Source: Oscarella lobularis
Taxonomy: Eukaryota; Porifera; Homoscleromorpha; Homosclerophorida; Oscarellidae
Direction of reading: 5' to 3'
DNA: 64,000 bases
Assembly (NCBI RefSeq): GCF_947507565.1
Contig: NC_089180.1
Coordinates: 3,286,001 to 3,350,000 of the forward strand
Part shown: positions 40,666-51,466 of the stretch, piece by piece
Layout of the letters: each line of letters opens with the position of its first letter
Numbering within the stretch: the first letter of the stretch is position 1
Position numbers and translations under genes: made by a program
The notes under the pieces: model-generated
What the model was told of the DNA's origin: nothing
What the model saw: only the letters and a program-made list of their open reading frames with translations
Database searches by the model: none

Positions 40666-43275
40666 TGCTTGCTAGTAGTGTAGGGAAAAGATACGTCATC
40701 GCTAACTAATCTAATAAAATGGGGTCGGGCTAAGGAGGAGGGAAACGGGCTAAGAATCTAGTGTACTTCAACGTACAGGGGACTGATTTCTCTACCGTTT
40801 TGACCTAATTCAAAGCGAAAATAAAGTGACGTGAAAAGAGAAAATTGGGCATGACGTGTAGCTTCGATTGACGACTAACCCGTAACTCGACCATTAGGCC
40901 GCCTTTCCTTTTCTTCTCATCACGAGTGAACGTGAAATGCGACAAGGAGTTGTAAATGTGTACCGTATCTCTCGTACGGCCAAGAGGAAATCCTTCGATC
41001 AGCTGAAATCCTCTTGGCGGTCAAATGTTGCTACATTTCTGCCCTTTCTAGCTACGTGCGCGCATTCCCTAACATGTGTTTTTAGCCTTGGAAGCGTTAC
41101 GCGATCGCGCGAAGCCTCTGAATCCGCGTGTAAAGGCGACGTTATCGTATACCGTGGGCGTGACGCCAGAGAACGAGGGTATATCGATAACGTCGCCCTG
41201 TGTTTTACGCATTCTCGCCTTCGTCGATCGGAGTTCAATCGCTGCGCTGTCGCCTTCGATCGTATGAGCTGCTACGGCGTCCTCCATCCGTGTCCCGAGC
41301 GGCTTTTTCCCGTGATCGACGATCTGAGCGAAGGCGTAGCAGCCTTTGTGTGCAGAGGCCACAAAGAGAAAGTCGACTCGCTTGAAAGCGTCATCAGTCA
41401 TCCTGCTTACCGGCCTCCTCCGAAGAGAACCGCTGCTGTTGAGCCTACCGTGCAGGTGAAGTATATCTCGACTGCATGGAAATTATTATTTATTATTACT
41501 TCCGCGTGCAGGATTCGAGCCTCGAGAGGACGCGCCTAGCTGAAAGTAGGTCAAATTCGGTAGCCTTGCAGAGGGAGCTAGATCAGACGAAGCAGCGGCT
41601 TGCTTCCCTGGAAGAGGAGAACAGGAGACTGCGAGCACATGGTAACCAAGCACAAATTATCTTAATAAATACCAAACCCTCAAAATAACTTGGCAGACTT
41701 TCCGACGTTAGTCCGTTCTTTTCAAAAGGCCCTCTGCCGTCACGACGTTTTAAATCATGGGCCTCGGCTGTATAGTAGTGATGAGATGAAGACCTTCTGC
41801 GAAGCCCATGCGCCAGGGTTGTTTGATCTCCTCGAAAAGGTCATATCGAGCGATTATTCGAGCACGTTTGATCATGACGGACGCGCTAAATTGCGGCGTC
41901 AACGTGTTGTGAGCGAACTCTATAGGCTGGCCTACCTAAACAATCAAGTAAATTATTGATAATAATACTTCCGTATAATAATTAACCTGATACTGTACTG
42001 TAGCACATCACCACTTTTGTAAATGATTTCGGCCTTCACCTCTCTGTCTCCGGATGCTCGGACGCAGCATTGGAGTGTGGGCGCGCAGTTGGAGTTTGCG
42101 GACATCCTGAAACAGTGCGCAGATATAGAAAAGACCTTGCAAGCGATAGCAAAGGCCTTACAAATTCCTTCATTGAGAAAGCCAAAAGCAATCTGGTCAT
42201 TTTGGTCATCGACGACTTCCACTCGGTTCACTCCATTGCGCGTCCTACCTCATCGAAGACATCGACGGCGATCCATATGGCCACATGCATCATTGACGTC
42301 CACGAGTCGATTCCATCGCTTCCACTCCCTGGAACATCGCCACACTATCACCCTTCCGATGACGTCTGCAAAGGGGCCGTGAACATAGGGCGAGTATCAG
42401 ACCATTTTACGGAGTTCTTGAATCGTCAGAATGGAAGAACGTGGTTTTCATTTCTTCCTCGGTCGTTCCACGACTTGAATCTCTCTGACCTTCAACAGAC
42501 GCTTCTTGATCTTAGGTAAAGTCTATAAAAATTAAATTTTACATAAATAATAATCTAATTAATTAAGGTGTTACTCAACGCCCAATCAAAGCGACCTTGA
42601 CCTTCTTTCCACCACTAGACTAATAGATGAAATTGAGCAGGTAGGCATAACTGGTATCCTTGCCTAATTAGGTAACAAATGCTTCTAAAAGAATCTCAAA
42701 TCCACAAGTGACTATAGAACTGTCATTACCAATGCCATTGAAATGCATCCATCTTTGAAACGGTTCAATTAATTGCTAAGATTAAATAAAAACTAATCAC
42801 CTATTTTTAATTAAGGTATCTGGAACGCAATGCTCTCCCTTCTATAGGAGATTACCCTACGTTCTTCTTTCAAAAAAAACTCATTGCTCAGGTATATCCT
42901 CTGAGGACTGCACAGCTTTCCCTTAAACCGAGATATGATCTGTAGGACGAAAATGACAAATTCGGATCGCTTCTTCCTGTTTTAGGTCCATTTCACATTT
43001 TCCTGAACGCCGTTGAAAATCTTTTTACGCTGTACCACCCTATCATTGAAGGTAAATTATAATATTAAAGTATACATAATTAGGTACGAATTATTTATTT
43101 AAAAATGTCCTAAGGTTTATACAAACATCTGTTTGGGCGACGAAAAAACCTCCCAAAGAAGCCTCGCCCTCAAAGAATGAATACGATGCTGGCGGCGTTG
43201 ATTGGCGGATGGCTCCTAGTTCGAGAGAAGATTCTAAACCTTTACGGCGTCTGCAAAGATCTGGAATACCTCATT
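40666..43275 (+). repeat. Long duplication, copy B
   Basis: About 2.61 kb matching 28,298-30,854 in the same orientation. The similarity ends abruptly at CTGGAATACCTCATT (43,275), followed by unrelated TGTTACCAACGC. Confidence 0.95.
40937..43275 (+). CDS. Large multi-exon gene of repeated family, copy B, 3'-truncated
   Basis: Same exon plan as copy A: exon 1 from 40,937; coiled-coil exon near 41,512-41,641; exon with LVRSFQKALCRHDVLNHGPR; exon 4 with YRKDLASDSKGLTNSFIEKA and LVILVIDDFHSVHSIARPTS, open through SFLPRSFHDLNLSDLQQTLL where copy A has a stop. Short GT..AG introns are conserved. In exon 1 a ~75-bp segment reads in a different frame from copy A because of two 8-bp indels. The gene is cut within its final exon at 43,275, so it lacks the last ~110 codons. 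Function unknown; it resembles repeat-associated proteins. Confidence 0.55.
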
Positions 43276-43739
43276 TGTTACCAACGCTTTGAAGCGCATG
43301 CGCCTTTAGTCCAGAGTCTACGGTATGACTGTCTAGCAGATTAAGGGAACTCTTCAATTTCCAAAACATCTGCCGAAAGCGTCTCCGCGAATAACCGCTT
43401 CGATGCTGGAACGCTGTTCTCTTCGAAAAGCAGCGATGCCGACTCTTCTACAAATGGAGCGAAACGCTTCGTCAAGGAGGGAGGCCTCTACCAGAAATGA
43501 CAGTGCTAGTGCCGTACAACGCGGCAGTAGAACGGCTGACGTTAGGAGCGTTAGCGCTGCCCTACGGGCGCTAATTACATTAGCAAAGCTCGACGCTGAT
43601 TGTCTGACCGTTCTTGGAAAGTAGCGCTCTCATTGGACAATTGGAGGAGAAAAGAACCGCGCTATAGTACTATACAAGTCACCCAGACTCTTTCATAGCT
43701 GCGTAGCGCGCGTGGAGAAAGTCTGGGTTTCCAAGGCTA
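43276..43739 (-). mobile_element. Hairpin-type miniature element, right end at 43,739
   Basis: CCCAGACTCTTTCATAGCTG / GAGAAAGTCTGGG encloses CGTAGCGCGCG, and the terminus reads GGGTTTCCAAGGCTA, close to the right end of the complete element at 13,252. Interior words (CGCTGATTGTCTGACCGTTC) resemble that element's RC interior. The left end is not identifiable, possibly lost where the duplication stops at 43,275. Confidence 0.6.
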
Positions 43740-44694
43740 CATGGGACTGGATCTTCCAGCCTACTTACTCCGTCTACCCAGTCTGTTCGACTCAAATGGT
43801 CATCCAATGGTTTTTCGTCTGCACGAAATTCTGTCGAAGCAGTTGTGCGACGGGCTAAAACCCGAAGACGATTTCGCCAATATACGTCTGAAATCGGTCT
43901 GTTTAATTAATAAATACATGAAGACGTAGTTCTTTCTCTGGCTTATCGATCGGAGAATGTTTTTCCAAACACGACGTAGGTCTTTACACTTCAACTATCC
44001 CGCTTGAGCACCGGAGAACCGCATGGCGCATCCAGTCTTTCAGTCAACTGTTTAATCAGTCAACCAATCTACTGCGGTACTACGTAACGCTAGCCAACAT
44101 AATGAGAATGTGTTATAATTTTAATGATGCCTGATTACCCAAAAAAACTAACCTTTTTTGCTCTTATGTGCGACTTGATCGCTCCGCAACGGCTGCGTGC
44201 CAGAGATGCTAATCACCTAAGCTTCCAAAATAACTGACGCGCAGTTGGCCCTGTCAAGCAGGGAACGCGTTAAGCTGTTCGGGATTTGAGGTTGTCCGAA
44301 TTATGATACGGGACTCTATAACACCACTCTTCATGCAACTTTGGTGATTAAACCGCAATTCTTTGCATGTAAGCAAAAAGTAATAAACTCATCATATCTT
44401 TGGAAGGTAATTATTCACCGTTTGATGTTCTATGGTCGTCGCTGCTTGTCGCAAATAGCACAGTGTGCCGATCAGAATGTCCGCGGCATTTCATGCTTGG
44501 ATGACACAAACGAAGTACGACAGCTATATAACGCACGAAAAATACTTTTATACGTATATTCAGTCGACAATAGATTCTGTTTTGTCTTGCTCAGAATTGG
44601 CATCGGCAAAAAGAAGCAATGGCCAAGAACGGAACGAGAAATCCTCTCAGGAGAAACTCGCGGAGCCAATACAGCGTTGGAGAAAAGGTTATAA
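43740..44694. other. No firm gene
   Basis: Two plus frames (43,741-43,929; 44,341-44,694) have ordinary composition but no recognisable motif. The region ends where the inverted non-LTR copy begins. Confidence 0.35.
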
Positions 44695-46007
44695 TACGAG
44701 CGTCAGTGCTCTACTTTGCAAGCAAGGCCGGCATCTGTGACACAGTCCGCCCAGCCGGAGACAACACAGTTGTGCGCCCAGACTGGACCGGCGCCTGTTT
44801 TGCAGGTGAGCAGATGGTATCCACTGCGGTCGATGGCAGAGCCGCAGTTGCGCGAGGTGACGCAAGCCGCGAAGGGAAGACCCAGCCTCAAGGATGCGGT
44901 TAAGCGAAAAATCGCAAGGTTTGAGCGCGAGCATCCTTGAAGAGGGCAAAGCCTCCAACCAACGGCCAGCATTCTTGCCCTGGCACGAGCGGAGACGAGA
45001 GAGGCCACGGTTGTCCGGAGCTGCCGAGAAAACCGAGTTGACACGTACTTGATCGATGACCGACTTGAGTTGATGTTGGAGTTTGTCGCCAGCCAAAGGC
45101 AGATCGGAAACCGAAGCGATCGATGACTCAGAGGTGGACGAACAAAAACTTTCCTGAAACCGGCGTAAGGCGAACTCGAGGGAACACCTCACCGACGACC
45201 CGACAAAGGGTAAGTCGTCCACCGACGACAGAAATGGAAAACTGTCGGGGAGGGCTTGAGATGTGTGGCTCCAGCCCGCCAAGAAAGCTGCATCCAGGAT
45301 CGGTGAAAGCAAGGGCACACCAAAACCGCCCAGGCGAATTGGAAGAGATGCCTGAAGCCATTGATCGCCCGAAAGATGGCTGAGGAGCAGTGACGACATG
45401 AAGGTGGACTTTGAGACGTCGTCATGAAGTGAAGCGGCACTGTGAAGCGCCGTTGATGAGATTGTCCTTCCGAGATGGTTGAGCCGCGTAGCGTGGCAGT
45501 GTCGCAACAGGAGCAGAGCACATTGTGGGTCCTCCAGTGTGGTAATTTTGTCGCACAGCTCTTTTCCTTGCGAAGCATAAAGAAGACATTTTTCCGAAAC
45601 GAAGGCTTCGTTGCCGATAGGAGAACCGAGGATGACCGTGCCGTCGGACCGACGAGGGAGCTGAAGATCGGAGGATGCAGAGCGACGAGCGAAAATTTCA
45701 CATTTGTAGTCGGCCACGACGAGGTGAATGGCGCCGAACAGAGACTTGAGTTGGTCGAACGCGTCCGCCGAAACCGATTCGGGGCTGATGATGAAGACGT
45801 CGAGGTAGGCTAAGACGACAGCCTCGGGGTGTTCAGCTTGGACACGAGACACCAAGTCGTGAATGCCAACTGCGAACAGAAAAGGGCCCAATGGGTCGCC
45901 CTGATGAACCTTTTCCTCCGATGACAAGATGACGTGCTCGGAGTCCGTAGCAAAAACGAGAGAACCGCTGTGGCCGTACATTCTTCGGAAATGCGGCATG
46001 AGCGAGA
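44695..46007 (-). pseudogene. Non-LTR element, inverted copy truncated at both ends
   Basis: Over 90% identical to 34,040-35,335 in reverse. The minus frame opens HFRRMYGHSGSLVFATDSEH, VHQGDPLGPFLFAVGIHDLV, then VVLAYLDVFIISP: three bases are missing so YLDD has become YLD-V, removing one of the two catalytic aspartates. It continues through the thumb to the knuckle region (in a shifted frame, CNCGSAIDRSGYH is RNCGSAIDRSGYH) and ends at 44,695 before the endonuclease. 5' truncation at 46,007 is usual for incomplete reverse transcription; the 3' loss needs a later deletion. Catalytically dead. Confidence 0.9.
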
Positions 46008-47795
46008 AGTCCTAGAAGGCAGCACTGGTTACGCATATCAAAGGAGAAGTGGGGAGTGTTGCTAATTCTATTATGCAATTAAGTGACGTCAAGCTCCGTA
46101 ACGTGATCCCTCTTTTTCAGTTCCTTATCCTGTTCGTCTAACTCGTCTTCGGTCTCGTCATCGCTGTCTTCCGTTGCATTTTCGCCCTCACCGTCTTCCA
46201 CATCGCTGTCTTCACTCTCGCTGTCAGTCTTTCCCACAATGAATTGTCTGCAATGATATTTTTGGCGTCTCGACGGTATATCTTTACCCTTCCTGACATC
46301 AATGCAGCGATGCAAATTAACGTCAGATTTTGCAAATGACAAATCTATTCTTCTTATTTCATTTTCGTTGTGTCTCTAATAACATTTTTCACGACACCAG
46401 GCAGCATTATGACGACGTTTACAATTAAGATTTCCCAATTTCTTTGACAAACTCTTCAATATTCCCATCACACCAAAAAACTTGTTAACCAAACAAAGAG
46501 CAAGCTCTAAACCACGCAGAAATTTACTAACGAAACAAACAGGTAAAATGAAACAAACCTTTGACAGCTTATCATTCTTCGGTTAGTGCTCTGAAAATTT
46601 CACCCCCTGCTCACATGATTTTATTTGACTCCTCTTCGATTTCCAGCGCTTTCTTTGACTCTGATTTCTCAACGGCTTCCTTCGCTATTTGCTTCAGTTC
46701 ATCTTTAGTTTTTAGAGCTGTATTGATGTCGGCTATTTGCCCTAAACGAAGTAGTGGAACCAACGGCTGCTGTCGTCGTGGCGGCTGCTGTACTGAAGGG
46801 CGCAAAACCGATTCTAATATGGGTTGCCCCAGTTTCGCCGTGAAGTGATTAAACTTTCGCTAAATGAGCGGTTAATTTTTGAATTGCCTATCTTCTTTCG
46901 TTCTTCGATTAAAAAGTTTTACGACATTTTATATCTTATTCTCCAATGCCGTTAAAAAGTTTTCACTATCCTGCACGTGGCGTGATCGTGGCCCAGGTTG
47001 CGATGGCTTTATCAACGCAAAAAGCAAAGACATGGTGTACCAGACAGGGTGCACCAGACAGGGTGTACCTATCACTGAAAAGAAAGTACGAAGTGATGAA
47101 ATTTGAATGTCCCTCTCATAGTCTTCAGTAAGTGGCAAGCAGACAGAACCAATGCCGACGAGCTTGGCTACGTCGCAAAATACAATCCGGATGCGAGCGC
47201 CAAACTCCCACACGTCTTTCTTCACGCTTTGAAAGACATCTTTGATCAGCTTTTCGACAGAGATCTACTACAGAGTTGTAAAGAAGAAAAACTACAAAAT
47301 GCGGTAAAATACCATTCAAAAACCGCTGTTTCTTATTTTCTTCTATAGAATGAGTCCTTCCACAGTGTCTTGTGGACATTTGATATAAAGAAGAAATTTA
47401 GAGAAAAATTTCCTCGCAGCGTTGCCGCAAAACTGGCAGCTTTGATTTATAATCACGGAACTATAGCTTTTTGCAGGCCTAATTGCGTGTTGGATTTGGA
47501 CATCGAAAAGCTTTTGTTTAAAATTTGCCAGTCAATAGATGGGGTGACACAGAATGTATTTATCAACTAAATTACACTGATATTTAGGAAAGAGAGTACC
47601 ATCAGACAATGAGAGGAAACGAGTGGTGGAAGAGGAACAGAAAAATGACGAGAGGCGATAAAAGAAGAGTCAAGGACACCCAGGAAACGGATTCATTAAC
47701 AAATGGAGGTCAGACTATGCAGGGTTTGTGAAATACTTCGAGGACTATTATGCAAATCGACCAGGTTTCACCTACCAGATGTTCTAAAGTCCATC
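46008..47795 (+). mobile_element. Mutator-like element, copy A (3' deleted), with intact empty site
   Basis: Near-identical to 50,182-50,212 plus 52,532-54,291. It contains GCACTGGTTACGCATATCAA at 46,021-46,040, where copy B carries a 2.3-kb insertion at the TA (46,036-46,037). It holds the same plus- and minus-strand frames as copy B, including the FINKWRSDYAGFVKYFEDYY exon before 47,767, and ends just past that exon's donor at GATGTTCTAAA. Downstream transposase exons are absent. Confidence 0.85.
46079..47225 (-). CDS. Minus-strand exons of unknown gene in Mutator-like copy A
   Basis: Conserved in both copies. Reading minus from 47,225: VWEFGARIRIVFCDVAKLVG, IGSVCLPLTEDYER, LRTFFSVIGTP; then near 46,805 RPSVQQPPRRQQPLVPLLRL and KTKDELKQIAKEAVEKSESK; then 46,342-46,079 FIVGKTDSESEDSDVEDGEG with a Glu/Asp-rich tail. 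Splice-like sites separate these blocks. A hydrophobic middle plus an acidic tail does not identify a family. It could be a second gene of the element or antisense noise; conservation between two copies does not decide, since they are recent duplicates. Confidence 0.3.
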
Positions 47796-48371
47796 AATTT
47801 CGCTCGTTTCTCTTTTTCGCACTCCGTCAATTTTCGATCAGAAAGCGGTACTTAAACGTTGGTTCTCCGCTGTGGATGCGCACGTGGACGTTCAAATTCT
47901 TCGCTTGTCACCCAATCTGACGTTCAAGAATCATAGACAATGCAATGGCGGTGGCGGACGGTACAACGCGAGCTCGATAAAAAGCTGGCCTTCCTCCGTC
48001 GATGCGCATGCTGAAAGCGCTATGGAGAAAAAGGTAAGGATAACTGTAGCTTTTTCGAACGAGCATCATCATAACACTTGCGTTTGCTTCTTTCTCCGAG
48101 GCTCTTCAATAAGGGCCAATGTTCTCAGCTAATACCAACAGACGACCGGAAATCAACTTCAATATCGCATCGTTTCGAGTAGTCGGCGCGACGTAGTAAG
48201 ATTGACCTAAAATGACATCGCAAAAATTTTCATATTGGTGACTTTAGGTGCTAAATCGTCCTTCAGCTCAAATTTTTCATCGTCATCGTCGTTGTTGTCT
48301 TCATCATCAGCGTATTCTTAACAATACCAAAGTTTTATCTGAAGAGCGCTGAGACATTAATAATTAATTAA
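47796..48371. other. No gene recognised
   Basis: Possibly upstream parts of the piggyBac-like remnant; no readable motif. Confidence 0.35.
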
Positions 48372-48913
48372 AGGCTGCTTTCGATGCCGAGATCTTCGAC
48401 GAAGCAGAGAGTTTCACCTTTGCTGGACCAGGGGACCTCTACTTCGACAACGTTTTCTCCAGCCCACGTCTTGCAGCAAAATTACTTCAACGCAACACTT
48501 TTCGCATTGGAACTGTTCGTCAAAATCGTTCCTGTTTTCATAAAAAAGTACTCGAAGTCGACGCTAAATCTGCGGCAAGGGGCTCTTCGTCTGGCGCTTG
48601 GGCTTATTTTGCTAGCGACGCTGAGTTTGATGACAGCTGCAGAATTCATTGCCTGTCATGGGTTGACAAGAAGCAGGTCACCCTCATCAATAATCTCTGC
48701 CCAGAAAATCTTTTTACTACTGTAAAGAGAAAAGGCAAAGACGGCTCAGTGACACCAGTCCCTTGTCCCGCTGCCGTTCGCTACTACAACAAGTATATGG
48801 GCGGCGTCGCCCTGGCAGACAACCTTCGCCGCACATATTCGTTTTCTTGCGATAGTACATGCGCATATTCTGATATCTTCTCGAATCGGCTGCCGTCAAT
48901 GCGCATATTTTGA
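48372..48913 (+). pseudogene. piggyBac-like transposase, C-terminal half
   Basis: One plus frame reads GDLYFDNVFSSPRLAAKLLQ, NTFRIGTVRQNRSC, a spacer, WVDKKQVTLINNLCPENLF, TVKRKGKDGSVTPVPCPAAV, RYYNKYMGGVALADNLRRTY. The F-D-N-x-F-S/T-S-P, G-T-x-R-x-N-R, W-x-D-K-K-x-V and N-K-Y-M-G-G-V-D/A-x-A-D blocks, in this order, are those of the piggyBac DDE domain; the D of FDN and the D of WVDKK are catalytic positions. The expected Asp of GGVD is Ala. A stop follows at 48,913 before the C-terminal zinc finger. The N-terminal third is missing. Confidence 0.85.
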
Positions 48914-49006
48914 AGCGACGGAAAACAAAGTGCCGCAAATTTTTTTCGCAAAGAACTGGGTTAAAATTCAACTCCCGAATGCGGTACGTACATGTCTTCC
49001 GACCAT

Positions 49007-49700
49007 TCACGTTTCCGTTTGCGTATAGGTGGGATGGTAGTGAAAACGGCGGGAGACGGCACGGCAGAGTTGAATGCATGCCATCTTTGGCCATGGCTTT
49101 TTTGGCAGCGCGTCGATGACTGCGTCGAGGTACGCGTCGGCGTCGACGATAAGCTCGTCTTGTTCTTCCGACGTGTCCTGTAAGGGAGCGTGCGAAAGTG
49201 TATCCGGAGTGTACATTTCCTTTCGGGGCAATGAGAAATCGTGAAATTGAAACGACGGAGGCAAAGCTGGAAACGTTGAATACGTTGCTAAGATACTCTA
49301 GACATTTGAGAGGGCTCAGCAAAGGGACGAGAGGTTTGTGATCCGTAACGATGTGGAAATCCATGCCAAGCAGATAATCACTGAAGCGATCACAAGCCCA
49401 GCTGAGTGCGTAAGCTTCTTTTTCGATTTGCGCGTAGCGTTGTTGAGCAGAATGAGCGACTTTGATGCGAAAGCAACGGGACGCCAACGATACGCGCCGT
49501 CGTCTTGTTTCTGCATGAGAATTGCGCCGAGACCGAAGGACGAGGCATCGGCGGAGACTGTTGTTGCCCGTTGAGGCGAATAGTGAGCAAGAACGTTGGG
49601 CAAAACGATGTCTCGGAAGGGAATGAAAAAAGACGAATTCAGTCGAAGTATACGGGACAGGAGGTAAAGGAGCGAGACACAGCTGGAACCATCGCATATC
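49007..49700 (-). pseudogene. Ty3/gypsy RT-connection/RNase H fragment
   Basis: Minus-strand frames read VLAHYSPQRATTVSADASSF, GLGAILMQKQDDG (first RNase H Asp), WRPVAFASKS, then after a shift QQRYAQIEKEAYALSWACDR (Glu), YLLGMDFHIVTDHKPLVPLL (Asp), and later LPRKEMYTPDTLSHAPL, the linker before integrase. The RNase H catalytic residues are present but split across at least two frames. The fragment belongs to a different gypsy lineage from the 36.6-kb copy (wording YLLGMDFHIVTDHKPL against YLLGAPFVVVTDHRPL). Confidence 0.8.
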
Positions 49701-49770
49701 ATACAAAAAATAACGTGACATCGGCTAGTTACCAATCCCTCTCCTATTTTATCTCTGGCGTCACCGTTGT
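49701..49770. repeat. Terminal segment of foldback/miniature family (see 4274)
   Basis: CTAGTTACCAATCCCTCTCC then TATTTTATCTCTGG is the reverse complement of 4274-4330. Confidence 0.6.
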
Positions 49771-50181
49771 GTTTCTTAAATTATCCCGGATGTAGAACCC
49801 TTCGTAAAAAACGCTATTTGCAACTAATCTGTTTCCGTCTTTGTGAAGCGTCTGTTCTTTTTTATTCGTTCGGGTCTTCGGTTTTTAAAGCAAAACCTTA
49901 CTTGATGACGTAATTGTGACAAAGAGCGCGCTAGCGCCTTTTTTATTCGTTTGTTGGGTAGGCAAACTGTAGAGAGTTGGCAGGGAAGCCTCCTTCAAAT
50001 CCACGAGAGAATAGCGTGGAGGTTATATAAGGTAGAGAGAAGTGCGAGAAGTACTCTCTGTCCAGCCTGAGTTGGCCGATCACAAAGTGCCAATAAAATC
50101 TCGTAGACGCGCCGCTCTTACCTTGTTCGATGACGCAGAACGACGGGAATTTTTGTGGACTGCTTTCGCGTTGATATCTAC
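49771..50181. other. No firm gene; left flank of the Mutator-like copy B
   Basis: A plus frame 50,042-50,210 reads AALTLFDDAERREFLWTAFA and could be an exon, but no family is recognised. Confidence 0.3.
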
Positions 50182-50290
50182 AAGTCCTAGTGTGCAGCAC
50201 TGGTTACGCATACCGTTGATTTCAAGAAGGTTGTCTCACCTATTCGTAGATGTTGTGAACCCGGAAGTAAGAGGCGTACGCTATTTCACA

Positions 50291-51325
50291 ATGTCTCATC
50301 AGCAGCAGAACTTCAGATTCGTTCTCCTTCCTCAGCAAAGCGCGGCTCCGGCCGTTCTTCACACTACTTCAGCAACTCTTTCTTCCGCTAAACAAGGCGT
50401 GGGCATCATCTCTGCGGCGGCCAACAAGAACGTCGCGCGCGTAACCCAGCCAGTCGGCACGTTTCTCACACCTGCTGCTTCTCACTCAAGTTCTTTTGAA
50501 CAGCAACCGGTGGCAAATCGTCGGTTTGACGTGAAAGTGAGGATACTTGGCCCAGGAAAGCGTCAAGCGAGAACGTTCTCGATGCGCAAATTCGATCCTT
50601 GCTCTGTCGCATGTCGTGAAGACCTCAAGGACATTTTCCGAGACGAGTTTCTTTCTGAAATAGGAGATAATTGCGTATCGAACTTAGGGTATATTAAAAG
50701 TGGCTCGAAAGTTTGGTACGTGGCGAAGAAGACGTCAAAGAAGTCATGACGTGGCTAAAGCGCAAAGGAGACATTACTTTCTGGTTAGCGCTCACTGAGC
50801 AAAAGCATGGCGATTCAGACAGTGAGTCTGACAGAGAAAAGAGTTCTCCCAAACGAAAAAAAGGCTCGCACTCAATCTGATAAAGTGAAAGTAGATCGAA
50901 TCGAGTGCACTATAAAGCAGCTGCAGGATCTTCACAAAGACAAATTTAGCAACCTTCAATATCGTTTGTGGGCTGAGATGATTGATGTTGACAGCCACAA
51001 GTCTCTGGATTATCCCCCAAATGTTCCAGCATTTGGAGGCATGCAGCAGAATCCTAAACGACTGACTCTCGCCAGTGCAGTCACGGAATTAGGCACTGCA
51101 ATCGCCACGGCTGTCTCGGGTCGCTCTGTTCCATTAATGGAAAGCCCCAAATCGTCAACCGGTGGCGATCGAAAGAGCATCACACCTACGCGTAAAGCTG
51201 ATATTCGCAGCAAGTACATAACCCAGCTAAGAGAGCTTCACCAACTTCTCGATGTCGGTGCTATTGAAGAGAAAGAGTACGTGGAGCAGAAAAGTATTGT
51301 TATGGATGAACTAAAGAGTATTTGA
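50291..51325 (+). pseudogene. Partner gene of the TA transposon, SHOCT-like C-terminus, two one-base shifts
   Basis: Starts MSHQQQNFRFVLLPQ. The first frame (to 50,749) is Gln/Ala/Ser-rich, then basic: RRFDVKVRILGPGKRQARTF, CREDLKDIFRDEFLSEIG, GYIKSGSKVW. Near 50,718 the frame shifts to DVKEVMTWLKRKGDITFWLA, and in an A7 run near 50,860 it shifts again to the last frame: FSNLQYRLWAEMIDVDSHKS, then KYITQLRELHQLLDVGAIEE and KEYVEQKSIVMDEL. That end resembles the SHOCT motif (short helical pair, L-x-x-L-x-x-x-G-x-I-x-x-x-E-Y/F-x-x-x-K). No catalytic motif; perhaps a DNA-binding or oligomerising accessory protein. Similar frames are, to my recollection, repeat-linked in other animals. Confidence 0.6.
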
Positions 51326-51344
51326 AAACAGGCGTTTCACAGTT

Positions 51345-51466
51345 TGGTTGAGTTGTGTTACGTCACAGGATTACAGTAAGCATACAGTTTAACGACTTAT
51401 TTTTACAGCTTGGTTGAGTTGTGTTACGTTACAGGATTACAGTAAGCATACAGTTTAACGACTTAT
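51345..51466. repeat. 66-bp tandem repeat between the convergent genes
   Basis: TGGTTGAGTTGTGTTACGTC (51,345) and its near copy at 51,411 both continue through ACAGGATTACAGTAAGCATA. The second copy runs into the transposase stop codon at 51,463. It could act as shared 3' end/terminator or a transposase-binding site. Confidence 0.9.

Noticed and set aside
46561-46848. Plus-strand Ser/Phe-rich ORF duplicated at 53,058
   Set aside because: It is complementary to a minus-strand exon-like block (KTKDELKQIAKEAVEKSESK) that looks more protein-like, and duplication alone gives no support because the whole region is copied.
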